This document shows, piece after piece, positions 49,307 through 58,628 of a DNA stretch of 64,000 nucleotides; position 1 is the first letter of the stretch, and every line of letters starts with the position of its first letter. The notes under the pieces were generated by a model. That model had not been told where the DNA came from. It did not search any database and was given only the letters and a program-made list of their open reading frames with translations. The stretch spans positions 1 to 64,000 of the forward strand of contig CAVPAM010000007.1 of the NCBI GenBank assembly GCA_963701445.1, given 5' to 3'. Both the position numbers and the translations under genes were made by a program. Origin of the DNA: CAKZLS01 sp963701445. Lineage in GTDB: Bacteria > Pseudomonadota > Alphaproteobacteria > Rhodospirillales > Defluviicoccaceae.

Positions 49307-49398
49307 CGGCGCGTTCGCGAGGCCGGCGTTTACCGGACGTTAATCGGAAGACCGGATACTGGAGCCGAGATTTCCCTCTCGGCGAAGGTGTCCTGCTC

Positions 49399-49713
49399 AT
49401 GGTCGGATCTGGCGCGCGGCGCGGCGGCGTGATCGGCGCTCTCGTGGCCGTTATGGGGCTCGCGGTCGGCACGCTTGGATACGGTACCGGCGAGACCGGC
49501 GCCATTCTCGCGGCGTCCTTCGGCGACCAGTACACGGTACGGCTCACCTGCGCCGGCGGACGGGCCTTTTCCGAATACACGCATGGCTTCAGCCACGCCC
49601 ACGCGCGCGGGAAGTCGGAAGCAAACCACCCCGGATGCGAGGCGGCCAGCGTCATGCCCGTCCGCCACAACCGCCGGTCCGGCGTCGGCTACCGTACCGA
49701 CATACGCCTGTAG
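49399..49713 (+). CDS. Small probable secreted protein
   Basis: 104 residues. A hydrophobic stretch (about residues 10-30, GVIGALVAVMGLAVGTLGYG) could be a signal or an anchor; the remainder is rich in Gly, Ser and His with two cysteines. Not recognised. It follows glgX and precedes the thioredoxin/CcdA gene. GAAGG lies about 11 bases before the ATG. The reading frame is open well upstream, so real status is moderately uncertain. Confidence 0.4.
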   Translation: MVGSGARRGGVIGALVAVMGLAVGTLGYGTGETGAILAASFGDQYTVRLTCAGGRAFSEYTHGFSHAHARGKSEANHPGCEAASVMPVRHNRRSGVGYRTDIRL

Positions 49714-49813
49714 CCGTCTCCACCCCATTTCCACTAGGATGACCGGCAGTCGATAATCCGCGCGCCCCGGTCCCGGACCGCCGGCGCGCAAACCGTCCGC
49801 ATCTGGCTCGACG

Positions 49814-51088
49814 ATGATCCGCTCCGGCGCCCGTGTCCTGACGCTCCTGCTCGCCATCCTCGCGGCGGGCCTCGCGCGCGGCGAGGAACCGGACACCCTG
49901 TGGCACGGCGTCGACGACAGCGGTCGGGCCACCGTTCGGCTCTATGTGTTCTGGACGGCGACCTGCCCCCATTGCGAGCGGGCGCTTCCGTTCGTGCAAT
50001 CCCTGCCGGCGGAGTTTCCCTGGGTGGATGTGCGGTCCATGCCGCTGACCGACCATCCGGAGAACGTGGAGGCCCTGCTTCGCATGTCGGAGCGGCTGGG
50101 CCAGCCGGTCCAGGGCGTGCCCACGTTCATGGCCTGCGGCGAGGTCCGGGTCGGTTTCGGGAGCGCCGAGACCACCGGCCGGGAGATCCGCGATCTTCTC
50201 CTCGACTGCCACCGGCGCCTCGGCGGCGAGGCGAGCTTTCCGACGCTGGACCGACCGGTAGACACGATCGAACTGCCGCTTTTCGGGCCGGTCGATCCGA
50301 TGACGGTGTCGCTGCCGCTGTTCACCGTGCTCGTCGCCGGGCTCGACGCCTTCAACCCGTGCGCCTTTTTCGTGCTGATGTTTCTCCTGAGCCTCCTGGT
50401 GCACGCGCGGGACCGGACGCGCATGGCGGCGATCGGCGGCATGTTCGTCCTCGCCTCGGGCGTCCTCTATTTCGCGTTCATGGCGGCGTGGCTGAACGTG
50501 TTCCTGCTGTTCGGCGAGCTGGCCTGGGTGACGACCGTGGCCGCGTTGATCGCCATCGGGCTCGCCGCGCTCAACATCAAGGACTACTTCTGGTTCCGCA
50601 AGGGCGTCAGTCTCTCCATTCCCGATCGCGCCAAGCCCGGCCTGTTCGCGCGCATGCGCACCCTCGCCGCCGCCAGCGGCTGGCCGGCCCTGGTGCTCGG
50701 CGCGGCCGCCCTCGCCATCGCCGCCAACACCTACGAGCTTCTCTGCACGGCCGGCTTCCCCATGCTCTACACCCGGGTGCTGACCCTGCACGCGCTCCCG
50801 CCCGCAGCCTATTACCTGTATCTGGCGCTCTACAGCGCGGTCTACGTGGTGCCCCTGCTGGGCATCGCCACCGTGTTCGTGGTCACCCTCGGCGCCCGCA
50901 AGCTCCAGGAGGGCGAGGGGCGCGTGCTCAAGCTGCTGTCCGGATTGATGATGCTGGCTCTCGGCGTCACGCTGCTGGTGGCGCCCGGCTGGCTCGGCGA
51001 CATCCGCGTCGCCGCCGGCATCCTGATTTCCGCCGTGGCCCTGACCGCCGCCACGGTCGCGGCGACCCGCGCCCTTCGCCGCTCGTAA
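49814..51088 (+). CDS. Thioredoxin-like/CcdA-type membrane protein
   Basis: 424 residues in two parts. A signal-peptide-like N-terminus is followed by a thioredoxin-fold segment with CPHC (about residues 54-57). The second part has about eight membrane helices, with single Cys residues in the NPCAFF and LLCTAGFP segments. These match the paired membrane cysteines of the CcdA/DsbD group that pass electrons from the cytoplasm. Here the thioredoxin domain comes first, the opposite of DsbD. The likely task is to keep periplasmic thiols reduced; the target is unknown. Confidence 0.85.
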   Translation: MIRSGARVLTLLLAILAAGLARGEEPDTLWHGVDDSGRATVRLYVFWTATCPHCERALPFVQSLPAEFPWVDVRSMPLTDHPENVEALLRMSERLGQPVQGVPTFMACGEVRVGFGSAETTGREIRDLLLDCHRRLGGEASFPTLDRPVDTIELPLFGPVDPMTVSLPLFTVLVAGLDAFNPCAFFVLMFLLSLLVHARDRTRMAAIGGMFVLASGVLYFAFMAAWLNVFLLFGELAWVTTVAALIAIGLAALNIKDYFWFRKGVSLSIPDRAKPGLFARMRTLAAASGWPALVLGAAALAIAANTYELLCTAGFPMLYTRVLTLHALPPAAYYLYLALYSAVYVVPLLGIATVFVVTLGARKLQEGEGRVLKLLSGLMMLALGVTLLVAPGWLGDIRVAAGILISAVALTAATVAATRALRRS

Positions 51089-51476
51089 TCCTTCCGCCGC
51101 CGCGCGCCCGGACGATCCGGAAACGCCCATGCCGATCTCTGTTCCCAATGGGGATATGAGGGGGGTGGGGGGGGGTAAAACCATTTTTGCAAAAACAACC
51201 CCATGCACAGTAGAATTTGGGTGTCGAATGGACGATTCCGGCCCATTCCGGGGCCCCGTCCGCGTCCGGGAGAACGAGCGCGACGGGCGGCGGCGGCGGG
51301 TCTCCGGGGCGGGACATCGAACGCCGACGGGCGTTGGAAAAATGGGGTAAAATTCCTCAACGCGGCGCCATGCGCCGGCGTCTTTTCACGGGCGCGCCCG
51401 ACCGTCCGACCGCGCGACCGCGACAACCTCCGCTTCGGCGTTTGCTCCGGGCGCATTTCCGTGTAAGCAGTGTTCC
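51089..51476. promoter_or_regulatory. Gene-free region with the second G-tract element, leader of the GST gene
   Basis: No reading frame looks real. It holds the element described at 51161-51220 and a GC-rich, structured stretch (51225-51420). The GST gene starts after a leader of about 255 bases if the element is its promoter. Confidence 0.4.
51161..51220 (+). promoter_or_regulatory. Dispersed G-tract/promoter-like element, copy B
   Basis: A G-run (51167-51175), an 11-base gap, TTGCAA (51187-51192), an 18-base spacer and TAGAAT (51211-51216). It matches copy A, found on the opposite strand about 5 kb away, in G-run, hexamer order, spacing and the sequence AACAACCC..TGCACAGTAGAA. The hexamers and the spacer fit a sigma-70-type promoter. 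It points at the GST gene. Confidence 0.5.
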
Positions 51477-52145
51477 ATGCGAACGCTCTATCACGTGTGG
51501 CTGTCGCCCTTCTGCCGCAAAATCCGAATTGTTCTCGCCGAGAAAAAGCTGGAGTTCCAGGCGGAGGTGGAACCGGTGTGGGAACGCCGGGAGGCTTTTC
51601 TCGCGCTCAATCCGGCCGGCGCCGTTCCGGTCCTGGTGGAAACCGACGGAACCGTGGTGTGCGACAGCGCCGCGATCGCCGAGTACCTGGACGAAATGTA
51701 TCCCGAGCGGCCGTTGATCGGCGACGGCCCGGTCGCGCGGGCCGAGGTCCGCCGCCTGGTGGCCTGGTTCGACCGCAAGTTCAATGCCGAGGTCACCGAC
51801 AACCTCGTTGGCGAAAAAATCATCAAACGCCTTACCGGCACGGGCCAGCCGGACTCGTCGGCGATTCGCGCCGGTCATTCGAACATCCGGTATCACCTGG
51901 AATACATCGCGTACCTGATGGAACGCCGGACGTGGCTGGCGGGCGAGCGCCTGAGCCTCGCCGACATCGCCGCCGCCGCCCATCTCTCCTGCGTGGACTA
52001 CCTGGGCGACGTGCCCTGGGACAAGCATCCCGAGGCCAAGGATTGGTACGCGCGGATCAAGTCGCGTCCCAGCTTCCGGGCGATCCTCGCCGACCAGGTC
52101 CCCCGCATGAACCCGCCCAAGGCCTACGCGGACCTCGATTTCTAG
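51477..52145 (+). CDS. Glutathione S-transferase family protein
   Basis: 222 residues. The N-terminal thioredoxin fold has SPFCRK as the catalytic Ser/Cys region and AVPVLVETDG with the cis-proline; DSAAIAEYLDE binds the gamma-glutamyl moiety. The all-helical C-terminal domain follows, with LSLADIAAAAHLS as its N-cap signature. Its substrate is unknown. Confidence 0.9.
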   Translation: MRTLYHVWLSPFCRKIRIVLAEKKLEFQAEVEPVWERREAFLALNPAGAVPVLVETDGTVVCDSAAIAEYLDEMYPERPLIGDGPVARAEVRRLVAWFDRKFNAEVTDNLVGEKIIKRLTGTGQPDSSAIRAGHSNIRYHLEYIAYLMERRTWLAGERLSLADIAAAAHLSCVDYLGDVPWDKHPEAKDWYARIKSRPSFRAILADQVPRMNPPKAYADLDF

Positions 52146-52188
52146 GATCGGCACCGGCGGCTATCGGCTTTATTTCCCGGAATTCTAA

Positions 52189-52977
52189 TCAGTCGAACTT
52201 TATGGCCGCGTCCATCCGGTCGAGGTTGACCTTGGCGATTCGCGCCGCCTCGGTATCGGGGGCGATGGTGATCAGCGTCAACCAGTCGCGGCGCGCGGCG
52301 ATCTTGTCGTTCTTGAGGCGGTAGATCATTCCCCGCTCGAGGCGCCCCTCCGGGTGCCCGCCGTCGAGCGAGAGCGCCTTGTTGGCATCGGCCTCCGCCT
52401 TGTCCAGGTCACCGAGGCGGCGATGCGCGCTGGCGCGGAACACGTATGCGTCCACGAGTTCCGGATCGATGGCCAGCGCCGCGTCGAGATCGATGACGGC
52501 ATCGCGATAGCGCCGTTGGTCGAACGCGGCCTGCGCCCGGTCCACCCGGAGCGACGGGTCGTCCGGAACCAGAATGATGGCGCGGTTCAGAACGTCCGCG
52601 GCCTTCTCGGGATTCCGGTCCAGCAGCCACGCCTGGCCGGCGTGCCCGAGCAGGGCCGCGCGAGCCCGCGGATGGGCGCTGGAATTCTGGGCCAGAAGTT
52701 CGAACGCGTTGGCCGCCTCCGTGTAGCGGTCGAGGCGCATCAGCGCGGACGCGGCGCAATGACCGGCCGAATCGCCGCCGCCCTTCTCCGTCCAGGCCAT
52801 CGCCGTCTCCAGGGCCCGTCGGGGGTCGGTTTCCGCGAGCGCCATGCATTGGCCGTACCGCGAGGACGGATCGGCCGCGGCCGCGGCCGGCGAAACCGGC
52901 ACCGCGACGGCCAGCGCCACCCACGCCATCAGCGACGGGCGGAGAATGCGGTGGAGGTGTCTTTGAAATCTCATCAT
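52189..52977 (-). CDS. Periplasmic TPR-repeat protein
   Basis: 262 residues from this start. A signal peptide (LMAWVALAVAVPVSPAAAA) is followed by an array of TPR helix pairs (about residues 45-245), e.g. DAVIDLDAALAIDPELVDAY and RRLGDLDKAEADANKALS. The frame runs to 53079, but ATG 52977 has GGGGGC just upstream and starts close to the signal peptide. It is divergent from the YeeZ-like gene. Such proteins act as binding scaffolds; nothing more specific can be said. Confidence 0.8.
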   Translation of the reverse strand: MMRFQRHLHRILRPSLMAWVALAVAVPVSPAAAAADPSSRYGQCMALAETDPRRALETAMAWTEKGGGDSAGHCAASALMRLDRYTEAANAFELLAQNSSAHPRARAALLGHAGQAWLLDRNPEKAADVLNRAIILVPDDPSLRVDRAQAAFDQRRYRDAVIDLDAALAIDPELVDAYVFRASAHRRLGDLDKAEADANKALSLDGGHPEGRLERGMIYRLKNDKIAARRDWLTLITIAPDTEAARIAKVNLDRMDAAIKFD

Positions 52978-53048
52978 GCCCCCTGTATCCATTCCTTTGC
53001 GGTGGCGGTAAACTCCCAAGTTAAGACAATCGTGAGTTGGGGCGTCGA

Positions 53049-53957
53049 ATGAGCGAGGGAGCGGCCTCCGGACAGGCACCGCACCTGTTCTGTTTCGGAC
53101 TGGGATTCAGCGCCCGGGCCCTGGCGGTCCGGCTGATGGCGGAAGGCTGGGCGGTCTCCGGCACCTGCCGCGACGAGGCAACGCGGACGGCGCTGACCGC
53201 CTTGGGCATCCGGGCCTTCCTGTTCGACCGCGAGCGCCCGCTCGACGATGCCGGGGATGTTCTATCCCAGGCCACCGACATCCTGAGCTCGGTTCCGCCC
53301 GACGCGGACGGCGACCCCGTCCTGGACGTCCACGGCGAGACCATCGCGTCCATGAGCGGAGCGCGATGGGTCGGCTATCTGTCCACCACCGGCGTCTACG
53401 GGGATACGGGCGGCGCGCGGGTGAACGAAAGCTCTCCGGTCAACCCCACGTCGGCGCGAGGGCGCCGCCGGGTCATGGCCGAAAACGGGTGGCTGGACCT
53501 GTTCTGGAAACAGCGGCTCCCCGTTCACGTTTTCCGGCTTGCCGGCATCTACGGTCCGGGGCGGAGCACGCTCGACCAGGTGCGGGCGGGCCGGGCGCGC
53601 CGCATCGACCGGCCCGGGCATCTGTTCTCGCGGATTCACGTGGACGATATCGCGGCGGTTCTCCGCACGTCCATGGCGCGGCCCCGCCCCGGCGCCGTCT
53701 ACAACGTCTGCGACGACCTTCCGGCGGCCCCCGGCGACGTGGTCGCGTATGCCTGCGAGCTGCTGGGCGTGCCCGCGCCGCCCGTGGTGAGCTACGAGGA
53801 GGCGGCCGGGGACATGTCTCCCATGGCGCTCAGCTTCTGGAACGACAACCGCACCGTGGACAACAGCCGCATCAAGCGCGAGCTGGAAATCAAGCTCCGC
53901 CATCCCGACTACAAGGCCGGCCTGAAAGCGGTTTTCGACGCGGAGGCGTCGGGTTGA
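53049..53957 (+). CDS. NAD(P)-dependent dehydrogenase/epimerase of the YeeZ type
   Basis: 302 residues. The nucleotide-binding start reads FCFGLGFSARALAVRL and STTGVYGDTGG is the mid-protein signature. A Tyr of TGVYGD and a nearby Arg/Lys take the usual catalytic positions, but the YxxxK motif is not standard. The family is widespread and uncharacterised. Start at ATG 53049; a TTG 53037 lies upstream in frame. Confidence 0.8.
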   Translation: MSEGAASGQAPHLFCFGLGFSARALAVRLMAEGWAVSGTCRDEATRTALTALGIRAFLFDRERPLDDAGDVLSQATDILSSVPPDADGDPVLDVHGETIASMSGARWVGYLSTTGVYGDTGGARVNESSPVNPTSARGRRRVMAENGWLDLFWKQRLPVHVFRLAGIYGPGRSTLDQVRAGRARRIDRPGHLFSRIHVDDIAAVLRTSMARPRPGAVYNVCDDLPAAPGDVVAYACELLGVPAPPVVSYEEAAGDMSPMALSFWNDNRTVDNSRIKRELEIKLRHPDYKAGLKAVFDAEASG

Positions 53958-54029
53958 TTGGACTTGAACGCGAAACTAAGGGATGATTTGTCGCGCTGAT
54001 CGAGTTCGTATCGCCAGACCGCTGACCGA

Positions 54030-55439
54030 ATGACCGTACCGTTCATGATCTTGAGGGCGTCGTTGCTTGCGTTTGCCGTGCTGCTGGGACTGATGTCGCC
54101 GGCGGGCGCGGGCGGCGCGGCCGTGCTGCTGGAGATCAAGGGACCGATCGGTCCGGCGACCAGCGACTACGTCTCGCGCGGTATCGAGACGGCGGCGGCG
54201 GAGGGCGCCACGGTGGTGATCCTGCAAATGGACACACCCGGCGGCCTCGATACCTCCATGCGCGAAATCATTCAGGCCATCCTGGCCTCGCCGGTCCCGG
54301 TGGTCAGCTATGTCGCTCCCAGCGGCGCCCACGCGGCCAGCGCCGGCACGTTCATCAGCTATGCCAGTCACGTGGCGGCCATGGCGCCGGGCACCAACCT
54401 CGGCGCGGCCACGCCGGTCGCGGTCGGCGGACCGGGCATGCCGCCGCGCCCGCCGGATCGGGGGCCGGACGACGGCGAGGGGACGGACAGCGAGGAGAAG
54501 AGCAAGGATACGGGGGCCGAGCCGATGAAGCCGGCCGCGCCAGCGGCGTCCCCGATGGAACGCAAGGTGGAGAGCGACGCCCGAGCGTATATCCGCAGCC
54601 TCGCGCAAATGCGCGGACGCAACGCCGACTGGGCCGAAAAGGCGGTGAGCGAGGCCGCCAGCCTGTCGGCGGAGGAGGCGTTGCGCGAGAACGTGATCGA
54701 CCTGATGGCCACGGATATCCGCGATCTCCTGGCCAAGCTGGACGGGCGGGAGGTCGTGGTAGCGGGCGAGCCGCGCCGACTGGAAACCTCGGCGCTGGGC
54801 GTGACCCCGGTGAAAGCCGACTGGCGGACGCAGTTCCTGGCGGTCATCACCAATCCCAACGTGGCCTACATCCTGATGCTGATCGGCATCTACGGGCTGC
54901 TGTTCGAGTTCTACAGCCCCGGTCTGGTGGGGCCCGGCGTCATCGGCGGCATCTGCCTGTTGCTGGCGCTCTACGCCTTTCACGTGCTGCCGGTCGATTA
55001 TACCGGCCTTGCCTTGACGCTGCTCGGCGTGGCGCTGATGGCGGCCGAGGCGTTTCTGCCGAGTTTCGGAATCCTCGGGATCGGCGGCATCGCCGCCTTC
55101 GTGGTCGGCTCGGTGATGCTGATGGATACCGACGTGCCCGGGTTCACCATCGCCTGGCAACTGGTCGGCACCATCGCGCTGGCCGCCGGCGGCGTGCTCA
55201 TGGCGGTGCTGACGTTGCTGGCGCGCTCGCGCCGCCGCGCCGTCGTCGCGGGGCCAGAGCAGATGATCAACGACAGCGGACCGGTCCTCCATTGGGCGGG
55301 ACACGAGGGCACGGTCCGCATTCATGGCGAAATCTGGCGCGCGCGCGCGGAGGCTTCGCTTTCGCCCGGCCAGCAAGTCCGCGTCGTCCGTATCGACGGG
55401 CTCACGCTGGACGTGGAGCCGGACAATCAACGGAGGTGA
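54030..55439 (+). CDS. NfeD-type membrane protease (ClpP-class domain plus OB fold)
   Basis: 469 residues. A signal peptide is followed by a ClpP-class protease domain: Ser in PSGAHAASAGTFIS (about residue 97) and a catalytic Lys in the MERKVESDARAYIR segment. A Pro/acid-rich insertion lies between them, then come four membrane helices and a C-terminal OB-like domain (GHEGTVRIHGEIWRARAE). It precedes the SPFH gene by 8 bases, the classic nfeD-stomatin pairing: the protease is thought to cut the C-terminus of its stomatin partner. Confidence 0.92.
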   Translation: MTVPFMILRASLLAFAVLLGLMSPAGAGGAAVLLEIKGPIGPATSDYVSRGIETAAAEGATVVILQMDTPGGLDTSMREIIQAILASPVPVVSYVAPSGAHAASAGTFISYASHVAAMAPGTNLGAATPVAVGGPGMPPRPPDRGPDDGEGTDSEEKSKDTGAEPMKPAAPAASPMERKVESDARAYIRSLAQMRGRNADWAEKAVSEAASLSAEEALRENVIDLMATDIRDLLAKLDGREVVVAGEPRRLETSALGVTPVKADWRTQFLAVITNPNVAYILMLIGIYGLLFEFYSPGLVGPGVIGGICLLLALYAFHVLPVDYTGLALTLLGVALMAAEAFLPSFGILGIGGIAAFVVGSVMLMDTDVPGFTIAWQLVGTIALAAGGVLMAVLTLLARSRRRAVVAGPEQMINDSGPVLHWAGHEGTVRIHGEIWRARAEASLSPGQQVRVVRIDGLTLDVEPDNQRR

Positions 55440-55447
55440 CGGAAATC

Positions 55448-56242
55448 ATGTCGTTCATTCTCGGCCAAGCCTGGATCGTCATCGTGGCGCTGTTCGCCGT
55501 TCTGCTGATCGTGTCGCTGAAGGTGATGCGCGAGTACGAACGCGGCGTGGTGTTTCTGCTGGGCCGCTTCTGGAAGGTGAAGGGGCCGGGCCTGATCGTC
55601 GTCATTCCCTTGATCCAGCAGATGGTGCGCGTCGACCTGCGGACACGCGTGCTGGACGTACCGGAGCAGGACGTGATCTCGCGGGATAACGTCTCGGTGA
55701 AGGTCAACGCGGTGGTCTACTACCGGGTCATGGACGCCGAGAGATCCATCGTCCAGGTGGAGGACTTCAACGACGCCACCAGCCAGCTCGCCCAGACCAC
55801 CTTGCGCTCGGTACTCGGACAGCACGAACTGGACGAGATGCTGGCCGAGCGCGAAAAGCTCAACGTCGACATCCAGGCCATCCTCGACGAACAGACCGAA
55901 GCCTGGGGCATCAAGGTCTCCAACGTGGAGATCAAGCGCGTCGATCTCGACGAAAGCATGATCCGGGCCATCGCCAAGCAGGCCGAGGCCGAGCGGACGC
56001 GGCGCGCCAAGGTGATCGACGCCGAGGGCGAACTGCAGGCGGCCGAACGGTTCTACGAAGCGGCCAAGATTCTCGCGGTGGAACCGCAGGCGCTTCAGCT
56101 TCGGTATCTGACGACCATGAGCGGCCTCGCGGCGGACCGAAGCTCGCTGATCATCTTCCCGCTTCCCCTGGAAATTTTCAACGCGTTCAAGGCGTCCGGA
56201 GACAAGGAACGGGACAAGGACCAGAGCGAAAAATCCGGCTGA
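55448..56242 (+). CDS. SPFH/stomatin-like protein (slipin)
   Basis: 264 residues. One N-terminal membrane helix (QAWIVIVALFAVLLIVSLKV) is followed by a Band 7 domain (REYERGVVFLLGRFWKVKGPG) and a helical stretch with alternating charges (about 180-240). The last stretch, DKERDKDQSEKSG, is disordered. It pairs with the NfeD gene upstream (8-base gap). GGAGGTG precedes the ATG. Confidence 0.92.
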   Translation: MSFILGQAWIVIVALFAVLLIVSLKVMREYERGVVFLLGRFWKVKGPGLIVVIPLIQQMVRVDLRTRVLDVPEQDVISRDNVSVKVNAVVYYRVMDAERSIVQVEDFNDATSQLAQTTLRSVLGQHELDEMLAEREKLNVDIQAILDEQTEAWGIKVSNVEIKRVDLDESMIRAIAKQAEAERTRRAKVIDAEGELQAAERFYEAAKILAVEPQALQLRYLTTMSGLAADRSSLIIFPLPLEIFNAFKASGDKERDKDQSEKSG

Positions 56243-56276
56243 GCCCTTCCGCCGACTGGACCGGCCGCGACGGGCG

Positions 56277-58628
56277 TCAAAGCAGCGGCATGTCGTCCGC
56301 GACGATGTCGATGTCGAGTTCGCCGAGCGCCGCGCCGGGAACCACCACCGCGCCGGCGCCGGCGAGGCTGTGATCGAGGTCGATGACGGTCTGGCCGTTC
56401 TGGAAGGTGACCTTGAGCGGATCGAGATCGTTCACCAGCCCGTTCGGGTCGTAGATGACGATCTTGTCGACGCCCCGGACGAAATCCTTGATCCCATCGA
56501 CGCCGTTGTTCGGCGACGCGCCCAGCGAGAACCAGAACTCGTCGAAGCCATCGCCGCCGGTGAGGACGTCGTTCCCAGCACCGCCGACGATCGTGTCGTC
56601 GCCGTCTCCGCCGAGGAGCGCGTCCGCGCCGTTGTCGCCCCTGATAAGGTTGGCGTCGGCGCTGCCGATGATGGTGTCGTTGCCGCCGCCGCCGGAAATC
56701 ATCGAAACGCCGGTCAATCGCGCCGATTGGAAATCGAGGACGTTGGCCTGGCCGGTGCCGACGACGGCGCTCTGCTGGCCATCGCCGTCGGGGTCGCCGT
56801 CGATGATTTCGATGGACGTCGCGGCGTTGAAAACGCGGAGCGTGACGGCGGAACTCGCGAGTTCGAGGGTGTCGGTGCCGTTTCCGCCCCTCAGCACGTC
56901 GTTGGCGTCGTCGCTTCCGGTCGCCACGATCACGTCGTCGCCGTTGCCGCCCACCTGGGTGTCGGTTCCGGCTCCGCCAATCAGGGTGTCGTCGCCGTCG
57001 TCGCCGAAAAGCTGGTCGTTCCCGTCGCCGCCGTCGAGGCGGTCGTTCTCGTCGCCGCCCCGGAGGATGTCGTTGTGGTCCCCGCCGGAGAGATCGTCGT
57101 CGCCGCCCCGGCCTTGCAGGGTGTCCGCGCCGGCGCCGCCGTCGGCGATGTCGTTTCCGTAGAATCCGATGAACTGGTCCCGTCCCTCGAGCAACGCGAT
57201 CAGCGGGACGCCGCTCATGAGCTGTACGTTGGAGAGGTTTATGATGTCGTTTGTCTTGTCGCCGAGGACCGTTTTTCCGTTGCCGTCGAACCGTTCGATC
57301 GAGGTGTTCGTGCCGAACATGTGGAGGACGAGGGCGCTGGTTCCCTGGACGATCAGGGTATCGTAGCCCGGTCCGGCCCTGAACATATCGAACCGATCGC
57401 CCGTGTAGGGTTCCGGATCGTCCGCGGCATCGGCGCCCGCGCCGTCCTGGGGCGCGGTTTGCTCCGCCGCCCGTCCGGCGATCAGCACGTCGTCGCCGGC
57501 GCCGCCGATAAGGGTGTCCTTGCCCTCGCCGCCGGACAGCCTGTCGCCGTCCTGCGCGCCGTTGAGGTGGTCGTTGCCCGCGCCGCCGTTGAGCGTATCG
57601 TTGCCTTGATGGCCGGCCAGAACGTCGTTGCCGTCGTCGCCGTTGAGCTCGTCGTTGTCCGTGCCGCCGAGCAGCGTGTCGTTGCCGTCTCCGCCGGAGA
57701 GGGTATCGGTGCCCCGTTCGCCGTTGAGCATGTCGTTGCCCTGGTCGCCGGCAATCCGATCATTGTCGTTGCCGCCGAGCATGCGGTCGTTGCCCTCGCC
57801 GCCGCTAAGCTCGTCGTCGCCGTTGTTGCCGGAAATGACATCCGCGCCGTCTTCTCCCCAGATGCGGTCGTTGCCCCGCGCTCCCATGAGCCTGTCGTTG
57901 CCGCCGGCGCCCCAGAGGCTGTCCTCGGCGTTGCTGCCAAGAATCTGGTCCTTGAACCGGGTACCGCGAAAGCCCTCGACGTCGGTGTAGGAATCGCGCT
58001 TGGCTGCCGGACCCGCCTTCGCGCCGGTGATCAGGTTGAGATTGACCGGTCCGTCGGCCCGCGAGTAGTCGACGATGTCGTTGCCCTCGCCGCCTTCCAT
58101 GACATCGGCGCCGTTGGAGCCGAAGAGGGTATCGTCGCCCGGCCCGCCGATCAGCGTGTCGGATCCGCCGTTGCCGTCGAGCTGGTCGCGGCCGGCCCCG
58201 GCGCTCAGCCGGTTGGCTCCGCCATCGCCGGTCAACTCGTCGTCGCCAGCGCCGGTGAGGGCGTTTTCGATGCCGCGCAGGATGTCGCGGTCGGCGCCGG
58301 GGGTCGTCGTCGTGTCGGCGTCACCGCGGGTGAGGGAATTCTGATCGGCGTTCGTATCGAACACCGAGGCCGTTCCACCGCCGAGGTTCAACTTGACCGG
58401 GTTGTCGGTGTAGGCGGCATAGTCGACGGTATCGTTGTCGGCGCCACCGTCGATCTCGTCGTCGCCCAATCCGCCGGTCAAGATGTCGTTGCCGCCATCG
58501 CCGAGAAGGGTGTCGTCGCCCTGATTGCCGACAAGCGTATCGTTCCCGCCGCCGCCGTTGAGCGTATGGGGTTGGGAATCGGGAGCGGCGATGAGTTCGC
58601 CGGCACCGGTGACTTCGAGGGTCGGCAT
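56277..58628 (-). CDS. Large RTX (calcium-binding nonapeptide repeat) protein
   Basis: 783 residues, nearly all of it made of GGxGxDxLx repeats, e.g. LNGGGGNDTLVGNQGDDTLL near the N-terminus and GGAGNDVLTGGDGFDEFWF near the end. Two spacers (about residues 395-480 and 585-640) have no repeat. The repeats fold into calcium-binding beta-rolls. The C-terminus lacks cysteines and ends in hydrophobic and acidic residues, as type I secretion signals do. No catalytic domain is visible, and no secretion genes lie in the window. It is probably a secreted structural or adhesive protein. Confidence 0.92.
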   Translation of the reverse strand: MPTLEVTGAGELIAAPDSQPHTLNGGGGNDTLVGNQGDDTLLGDGGNDILTGGLGDDEIDGGADNDTVDYAAYTDNPVKLNLGGGTASVFDTNADQNSLTRGDADTTTTPGADRDILRGIENALTGAGDDELTGDGGANRLSAGAGRDQLDGNGGSDTLIGGPGDDTLFGSNGADVMEGGEGNDIVDYSRADGPVNLNLITGAKAGPAAKRDSYTDVEGFRGTRFKDQILGSNAEDSLWGAGGNDRLMGARGNDRIWGEDGADVISGNNGDDELSGGEGNDRMLGGNDNDRIAGDQGNDMLNGERGTDTLSGGDGNDTLLGGTDNDELNGDDGNDVLAGHQGNDTLNGGAGNDHLNGAQDGDRLSGGEGKDTLIGGAGDDVLIAGRAAEQTAPQDGAGADAADDPEPYTGDRFDMFRAGPGYDTLIVQGTSALVLHMFGTNTSIERFDGNGKTVLGDKTNDIINLSNVQLMSGVPLIALLEGRDQFIGFYGNDIADGGAGADTLQGRGGDDDLSGGDHNDILRGGDENDRLDGGDGNDQLFGDDGDDTLIGGAGTDTQVGGNGDDVIVATGSDDANDVLRGGNGTDTLELASSAVTLRVFNAATSIEIIDGDPDGDGQQSAVVGTGQANVLDFQSARLTGVSMISGGGGNDTIIGSADANLIRGDNGADALLGGDGDDTIVGGAGNDVLTGGDGFDEFWFSLGASPNNGVDGIKDFVRGVDKIVIYDPNGLVNDLDPLKVTFQNGQTVIDLDHSLAGAGAVVVPGAALGELDIDIVADDMPLL

